Below are positions 57,830-64,000 of a DNA stretch of 64,000 nt, piece by piece (within the stretch, counting starts at the first letter, position 1; every line of letters starts with the position of its first letter). The stretch is taken from NCBI GenBank assembly GCA_021613375.1, contig CM038725.1, positions 15,933,175 to 15,997,174 on the forward strand, given 5' to 3'. This stretch comes from Megaleporinus macrocephalus. Its lineage: Eukaryota > Chordata > Actinopteri > Characiformes > Anostomidae. The notes under the pieces are model-generated. The model did not search any database. It had not been told where the DNA came from and was given only the letters and a program-made list of their open reading frames with translations. The position numbers and the translations under genes were made by a program.

Positions 57830-58510
57830 CACTTTGGTAATTCAGAGGCTCTGTATTACAGCACTATTAAGCTCTGTATGCTTGGATGTCCATTATTATG
57901 TCCCTAGTAAGTCTTACTGAGCCAAAACTGACAATTAGCACATTATTTCACGTTTTCAGCTTATTACTACATTATTTAACAGTACCCAGGGTAAAATAAA
58001 CATTTTATACACCACATTTAATTGTGTTATTAATGTTTGCATATTTGGATATCCATTATTATGTCCCTAGTAAGTCTTGCTAAGACAATTACTGATAATT
58101 AATAAATTACTACTACTTATCATTAGCTGAAAAGTTATTAGGATCAAAATGATTATTTTTTTCCATAGCACACATTAATGACACACAGATGCTTAAAAGA
58201 AGCATTTCTGCCTGATGTTTCCATTATTATGTCCATCATAAGTTCTAAGTTATAAGATCAAGCCAACAACTGACAACTATTACTTCTTATTACTAAAGTG
58301 TCAGAGGAGTGTGATGACTTATGAAAGAGGGATGCTCTCTGCTTGATGTGGCTTACTTAACAGGCCACCGTGGCCTGTTAATGTGTGCCAGCCTGTTAAT
58401 GTACATGTATTAGTATTAGCTTATTTCTACATCATTAAACAGTAACAAAGGTAAAATAAGCGTATTACAGAGCACGTGTATTTGGGTTACAAACATTTGC
58501 ACGTTTAAGG
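57830..58510 (+). repeat. diverged tandem repeat, period about 163-168 bp
   Basis: 'tccattattatgtccctagt' plus 'aagtctt' occurs at 57889 and 58052 (163 bp apart). 'tccattattatgtcc' recurs at 58220 (168 bp further). A companion phrase, 'aacagtacccagggtaaaat', at about 57979 returns as 'aacagtaacaaaggtaaaat' near 58439. 'tgacaattagc', 'tgataattaat' and 'tgacaactatt' mark the same place in successive copies. There are thus three to four old copies, with much divergence between the shared blocks. Confidence 0.7.
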
Positions 58511-59104
58511 TGGGCTGAAAATTATCGCTTTAATGTACATCTGTAGCTAAAAGAAGCAAAGTCTGCACCTTCTGAAGCATTAAAGCAGAGCATACCTGAG
58601 CAAAGGCAGCAGCTTAATGCTGTGGAAAAGAGGAATATGTCAGTCATCTTCACACAGACAAACCTGACTAAGAGCGAGAGAGCTTTAGTATCAAGGCCTT
58701 CATGGATAATTCATGTGTAATTACAGAAAGCTTTCAAACAGGTTTAAATCATGGTACCTCCCACCTCTCCTACATACGCACACACCCACACGCTCTGAGG
58801 GAGAGCTCTTAGAGCTCATAACAGCAATAGCAAATCTGCAACCTGGTTTAAGAGTGGAATTCATATGGTTAAATAGTGAAAACGTGACAGGAACTAAACT
58901 GTAAAATACTGAGAAAACTATATATTTAAGAACACCATTTAAAAGTAGCCACATGCCCTTCCCAACCCCAAGTCCCCGCCGACCCCCCGGTTCAATCACT
59001 GCATGCTGTTAATTTTAACACCATTCAAATCATTGCTAATAAGCAAGACCACGCAGAGAGGAGCAGGGAGTGTGATTGTGTGTGTGTATGTGTGTGAAAG
59101 ATAA
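58511..59104. other. no recognised feature
   Basis: Mixed sequence with a TG-rich run at 59068-59096. No gene or element is supported. Confidence 0.4.
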
Positions 59105-59262
59105 AGGAAGCTTCCCTCAAGGTCAACTGCAGGTGACGGCGGGGTCATGCAGAGGTCGCTCAAGCTTCTAGACAGGTCAATAATGCGCCTGTCCTTGTGT
59201 GGGGGTCGCCTCACCCTTACATCAATTCATCGTCCAGCAAAAGTGGCAATAAAAGAAATATA
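59105..59262. promoter_or_regulatory. candidate conserved element next to a GA repeat
   Basis: The segment holds three AGGTCA-type half-sites: 'caaggtcaactg' (59119), 'agaggtcgctc' (59150) and 'acaggtcaataatg' (59173), plus 'ggggtcatgc'. Such spacing suits nuclear-receptor binding. It is short and non-repetitive. Confidence 0.35.
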
Positions 59263-59266
59263 CAGG

Positions 59267-59267
<1 letters not shown>

Positions 59268-59335
<68 letters not shown>

Positions 59336-59750
59336 AAGAGAGAGAGGGGGAAAGCAAGAAGAGGAAAAAAGAGAAAGGGAGGGGGAGAGAAATTGACTAG
59401 AGAGGTAGTGAGAAAGAAAGACAGGAAAAAGAAAGAAAGAAATGCACAGACAGAGAAAGAAAAAGAAGGAGAGGAAGAAAGCAAGAAGAGAGAAAGGGAT
59501 AAGGAATATACCAGAGATGTGTTGAAAGAGAGAATAGTGCAGAATGAAGTAGAAACAAAAAAAGAAAGAAAGAAAAAGAGAGAAATAGATAAAATAGAGA
59601 AAAGACAGGCAACATAGAAAGAAAAGGATGAAAGAGAGGGTAGAGTGAGAAGGAGAGAGTGAAAAGGGGAGCAGTAGAAAGAGGAATGAGAGACAATAGA
59701 GATAGACAGGACAAGAATGAAAAACATGGAAAAAAGAAAGACAAAATGAA
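59268..59750 (+). repeat. (GA)n microsatellite and polypurine tract
   Basis: About 62 bp of perfect GA (59270-59331) pass into roughly 420 bp of irregular, almost pure purine sequence on the plus strand. It is of the same kind as 9827-11890 but without an obvious higher-order repeat. The long Ser/Leu/Phe-rich minus-strand frames and the Arg/Glu/Lys-rich plus-strand frame are artefacts. Confidence 0.93.
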
Positions 59751-59861
59751 ATGACTACAAAACAGCGCCAGCTTTCAACGGCTAGCTCCTTTTCATGTAA
59801 ACGGCTCTGTCTGACACCTCTCATACATCCCTCTCTCTCCCCCTCACACTGTCTCTACACA

Positions 59862-59912
59862 GGGAGAGGGAGAGAGGGAGAGAGAGAGAGCGAGAGAGAG
59901 TTAGAGAGAGAG
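59862..59912. repeat. (GA)n purine tract
   Basis: An interrupted GA repeat of about 50 bp. Confidence 0.9.
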
Positions 59913-59914
59913 AA

Positions 59915-60185
59915 ATGAGCCATTCGTCGGGGTTGGCGAAAGGTCAGAGCTGACAGGCTGCAGGGTTAAACTGCAGACTTAAAATACTGTTCATGACCCT
60001 GCGCAGCCTCCGACCACATTCCGCCTCTTTTGTGTCACCGTCAGCGCCCCACATCAATATTCCCCCCCGCGCAGATTTATTAGACATTGTTGGGCAGGAG
60101 AAAAGGGCTCTTTTCTGTACAAAAGTCACATTGATGTAATGGCTAATTCAGCTCGGCTGCCAAAACAATCACAAAGCACTGCTGC
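59915..60185. promoter_or_regulatory. candidate conserved non-coding element
   Basis: CpG-containing, non-repetitive DNA with 'ggcgaaaggtcagagctgac' (AGGTCA, 59935-59954), 'ccacatcaatattccccc' (about 60049) and 'gtaatggctaattcagctc' (about 60137). It is flanked by purine repeats on the left and ordinary AT-rich DNA on the right. Confidence 0.4.
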
Positions 60186-61595
60186 GCTATTTCAAATGAA
60201 GCTAAATGTGCTTATGCTAGTTCTAGTGAAACTGTACTGTGTTTATGTAAAACCTACAAATACTGGATTGCTGTAAACTCAGCGAGCAGTTTGTGTTCAT
60301 TTACTGTTAGATGTTTAGAGTTCTAACTGTTCTTTGACTATAGAGTTGGTCTATATATTGTAATTATTATAATTATTACATTGTTAGTTACATTAAAGCA
60401 ATACACCATAAGAAGCCATGCGTTACAGAGATTTTATCATGGTAAAGGGGGTATTGGGTGAAGCGCAGTGCCTATAGCTTCAAAATGATACAGTTTCAGC
60501 AAATAATTTTAGTCATTATTAGTAATTATTTACATGAACTAAGAGTTCACCAAGAAATTAAGTTCTAATGCAAACAAACCCTAGTGTATAATATCACTGC
60601 CAAGCAAACACTGACTGTTTGGTCGCGTATACATTGTGTGGTACATTGTGTTTTGGCATGTTATAATGGACATATGATACCACAGCACTGTTTAAATAAA
60701 AAATACCACAGTATGTCTTATATAGCTCTAGTTAAAGGCTGCCTATCTTCACATGCAAGAGCTCAATCTCAAAAGGTTCCAACATCCTTACATAGTGCAC
60801 TATGTAGGAACCGAAATACTGGCCCCTGTTCCCCAGAACTACATAGTACTGCTACAAATACCCATTTGTGATCCAGCCACATCTATACTAAGGTAGAATC
60901 TATACTAAGCTAGAATTTCCAGACTTATATAGTGCACTATTTAGCAAGTACATTGGCGTTTGAGATTTTAAACCCTGACTGAGATGTTCAAGAGACATTC
61001 TTCAGACTTTTATCTTGCAGTTTTACAGTAAATCATATTGTAAGTACTTTAATTCAAGCCTGTGATTTCAATGACAGAGATGTTTAGCGTGTTTGCTATC
61101 TTTTAGCCTGTTAGCTAACTGACCAGTGTAATTCTATATGTCAGATCTTTAGTTTAAACAAGAAACAGGTTTCATACTAAGAGGTCCATGCAAGCAACAC
61201 TAGAGTCAAAGATTATTCCTGACATGGTGCATTCTTAAAATGCGGCTCAGCCAATCAGATTTTAGGACTGGAACTATTTATTTTATAAAATTACTTCTAC
61301 ATTCGACTTGAATTTTTCTCATTAGGTTTGAATTTTACCTTTAGTGTATTTTAGTGTGATAATGTAGGTGTGTACAAGATAATTTACATAATTACATAAT
61401 ATACATACATAATTAAGAGATGGCTTTCGTTCCAAGAAACAAGACAGAAGAAGAATAACAAATGAAAACAATAATGTCTCCTCTTCTACTTAGAAATGTG
61501 GTTTTCAGTGAAAGTTTTGAATCAGTGCTTTTGAAGGAACTTGCTTCTGCAAGCTTCGAGTGCAAGTTAATTAAACAACAACAAAAAAAGTTTGC
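60186..61595. other. mostly featureless; interspersed repeat fragment at 60730-60975
   Basis: 'catagtgcactatgtaggaa' (60791) and 'tatagtgcactatttagcaa' (60929) are inverted-type motifs of a fish repeat built round TAGTGCACTA. The rest is AT-rich and shows nothing. Confidence 0.45.
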
Positions 61596-61599
61596 CGAG

Positions 61600-62460
61600 G
61601 CACATGTGCAGAGGCCGAGGAGGCTATAAACAAGTAACAGCTCACTACAATGACGTAACAGCTCGTTTTATGTAAGCGCTGCCCAAAAGCAACAAAGGCA
61701 AACGACAAAAACGCTCAACTTGAAAGTGAAAGATTTCCACACGCGCACCATCCAGCGAGGGCGTGCCACGCGTTAACAAGCCGAGGTGGCTCCGAGTTGA
61801 GCGAGCCTCATCAAACAGAGAGCATCCCTCTTTCATTAGTCATCACACTCCTCTGACACGTTTAAACAGATCCGAGCATGTTCCGCGCAAATTAAAACAC
61901 TTCTAATTAATGCTATGCAAAACGCAAGCCTAAGTTTATTAGCTGATTTATCTTTGTTCTACTTTAGAAGGGCAGAGCAGGCCCCAGCAATTCATCTTCC
62001 GGCCCGCGTACTTAAGATTCAGCGTGTGTTTAAATGATTTATTAAAAAAATAAGTGAATAAATCACCTCGCAGCTAATTTCCCTAATGATATTAGAAATG
62101 AGTAACTGTACAAATTGCGCAAAATATAAGCCACTATTAACCTGCAGCACCTTTCATTTGGCGAGTTCAAAATGTCCATCCATTTTCATTTGTGCAAAAA
62201 CAAAAACATGATTAAAAAGATCTGACATTTGACATGATTTCCACAAATAAAACACTTCGCCTTCCGTCACTTTATTACGAGGGCGAGCCGCGCTGCGCTG
62301 TCGGTGATACATCAAGCCGTAGGATGTGCTCCATTTAGGCCCAAAGTGGAGCTGCCCCAGACAAAGCGGCACGGAGACGCAAACAAAAATAGTACGAATA
62401 AGCATAACGATACAATTAATTAGAGTGGGAACGAGTTCATAACTTTTCTTTTTAAATAAA
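61600..62460. promoter_or_regulatory. strong candidate conserved enhancer cluster
   Basis: A long non-repetitive block dense in homeodomain, POU and related cores: 'tctaattaatgctatgcaaa' (61902-61921, TAATTAAT next to ATGCAAA), 'tttattagctgatttatc', 'aatgatttattaaaaaa', 'cagctaatttccctaatgat', 'cctttcatttggcgag' and 'acaattaattagag' (62411-62424). GC-rich islands such as 'gagggcgagccgcgctgcgc' (62279) lie between. Minus-strand frames show no protein family. The composition is typical of ultraconserved developmental regulatory DNA; no comparison could be made. Confidence 0.5.
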
Positions 62461-62499
62461 ACACAGTCATTTCCTTTTTTTTTTTTTTTTGTCGGCTGA

Positions 62500-62830
62500 G
62501 TCCCTTGGGCTGAAAGGAAAAATATGGCAGCACTTTAATAACAAGAGACAAACATCATTTCCTCGGCTAGGCCCGGCGTTCAGCCTCCTGACCGTGAGCG
62601 AGCAGCCGACATGCACTAAAATGTTTCGCTTCCGCGCGCATATAGGGAGCATAAATAATTCAAAATTAATCCCTGCAGAGAGAGGGATGATGGGAATCGT
62701 AAATTATCCATGCACAATGCCTTAACACGGGTGCGCCATGAACCCGCGCTAACAAACTAGCCCGTTTCCTCATTACACGCTAGGCGCGGGCCTCTTAACC
62801 TTTGAATATTAATTTGGGGGTGGCTGTGGT
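62500..62830. promoter_or_regulatory. candidate conserved enhancer
   Basis: It follows the previous block across a T-run (62476-62490). It contains 'gcataaataattcaaaatta' (62649-62668), 'cgtaaattatccatgcac' and 'aacctttgaatattaatttg' (62799-62818, with a TCF-like CCTTTGAA). No coding potential is visible beyond a 78-codon frame without motifs. Confidence 0.45.
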
Positions 62831-64000
62831 GGGATAGCTACACTGCAAGTGAAATTGCTGGTCGGGATGGAATAGTGTGTGATTAGAACAGACTCATTCT
62901 GTAGGACATTGTCATTTTCATCTCTCTCTCTCTTTTTCCCCTCTTCACATGTTGACTCGGAGGGACAAAAATGTCTCCATAATCAAAAGATGTAAACAAA
63001 GTCATTCAAAATGATCTGATATAAAAAGCTCTGCTCTAGAGCAACTTACCAAGCTAGTCACATTCACAGCAGTGATGATGGTAACCGGACGTCTGAACAG
63101 GGTCTGAAAGCTGTATCACTGAAAGTTATTACATGAAATGATTTTTGAAAAATCTATATAATGCCTGACACAAGGGATGTGTCCAGAGCTGTGTCTGATG
63201 CACTGCTGCCTGCTCTGTCTCCCAAGTTCGTGCCTTAAAAGGCAGCCACGTCAGTGCTTAATATATATATATCAATATATCCTTAATATACATATCAATA
63301 TATCATTGTCAACGGCACAGTACCAAAAACATCTTGCTTAATTCTAAACAATAAAGAGACGTTTAGACTATGACTGGTACGTAAACTCAGATAGTGAAGC
63401 AGAATGTTAGATATGGTCCATTTTACTGCACCCTAGGTTTGATCCCATTCGGAACACAATATGAAGGGAACCAAATGATTTTAGTGCAAAAAGGATGAAC
63501 TAAGAGCAGAACACGGTAAAAGAAGTCGTAGAGCGGCTGCAGGTATAAGAAGTGGTAGCACGGGAGGGTGTTAAATAAGAAGGGATGAAAGGAAAATCTC
63601 ATAAATGTACAGAAGTTCCTGAATGATTATGGCATATATGGGTCCCATGATTACACTAAGAACTTCATACGCTAAAACGGAAAGTCAGCAATAAGTCTAC
63701 TGATGAAATTGATGGAACTTGAGGAGGAACAAGAATAGATTTCCGTGTCCAGGAACATCATCAATTTTGACAGACTGCCAAAGGCACGTGTGCTAGGCCT
63801 GCACAATTTAGAGTTCTACATTCATCTGGTGGATGGTCTTCCAAGAGCCTACAGACCATAAGGAATGCATCCCTTGTTGCTTAATAGATGTATGGTGACA
63901 AAACTGGGTTTGGAACTGTTTTTAAAAGGGTTGTTTTTAAATTCTAATTTAATTGCCTGAACCTTTTGAAGTTCAGTTATTACTTTAATTTTGCTGTCAA
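62831..64000. other. mostly featureless; MITE-related fragment at 63192-63260
   Basis: 'gagctgtgtctgatgcactg', 'ctgcctgctctgtctcc' and 'ttaaaaggcagccacgtcag' (63188-63255) resemble the ends and interior of the MITE at 16872-17197, but no second terminus is present. A short TA-rich run (63260-63305) follows. The final 700 bp show nothing recognisable. Confidence 0.4.

Noticed and set aside
59147..59824. Arg/Glu-rich and Ser/Leu-rich frames of 115-200 codons
   Set aside because: Both are translations of the same GA-rich tract on opposite strands.

Overview
The window looks like non-coding DNA from a teleost fish, most likely an otophysan and plausibly a characiform. That placement is an inference from the repeat types: L2 and Rex1/CR1-like LINE fragments, a tRNA-derived SINE, several hAT/Tc1-mariner/piggyBac-like non-autonomous DNA elements, a repeat I associate with otophysan genomes (8235-8530), and many long (TA)n, (CA)n and (GA)n tracts. 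I find no host protein-coding gene. Nearly all open frames are shadows of simple repeats or chance. The only retrotransposon frames that make sense are two broken reverse transcriptases, and one 39-bp candidate micro-exon (13690-13728) has strong splice signals but no identified parent gene.

Layout. 1-9 kb: a possible conserved element, then a 784-bp hAT element (955-1738, perfect 8-bp target duplication) inside an older repeat, followed by further repeats and AT-rich DNA. 9.8-11.9 kb: a 2-kb almost pure polypurine tract made of about two copies of a ~1-kb unit. 12-23 kb: candidate regulatory elements between MITEs, microsatellites and degenerate repeats. 24.0-25.9 kb: a minisatellite of about 75 copies of 24 bp, apparently grown from the inverted repeat of a DNA transposon. 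26.5-36.8 kb: the first dense block of candidate conserved non-coding elements (balanced composition, many ATTA/TAAT homeodomain-type cores), plus a tRNA-SINE. 37-42.8 kb: a broken LTR element, a chimeric hAT element carrying a nested element and 40 bp copied from about 5.8 kb away, and a truncated LINE. 46.1-49.7 kb: a minisatellite of 43-bp units with a 756-bp higher-order period. 51-55 kb: a third hAT element and an L2 fragment. 56.7-62.8 kb: a second block of candidate conserved elements, with diverged 163-168-bp tandem repeats next to it.

Interpretation. Stretches of regulatory-looking sequence separated by repeats, with no exons, fit a gene desert or a very large intron beside a developmental gene, but the sequence does not identify that gene. 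I do not see a new gene system. The best-supported unusual items are structural: the 39/40-bp templated filler inside the hAT element at 38255-38294, the hierarchical minisatellites, and the duplicated 1-kb polypurine unit. Conservation claims are inferences from sequence texture, because no alignment could be run.
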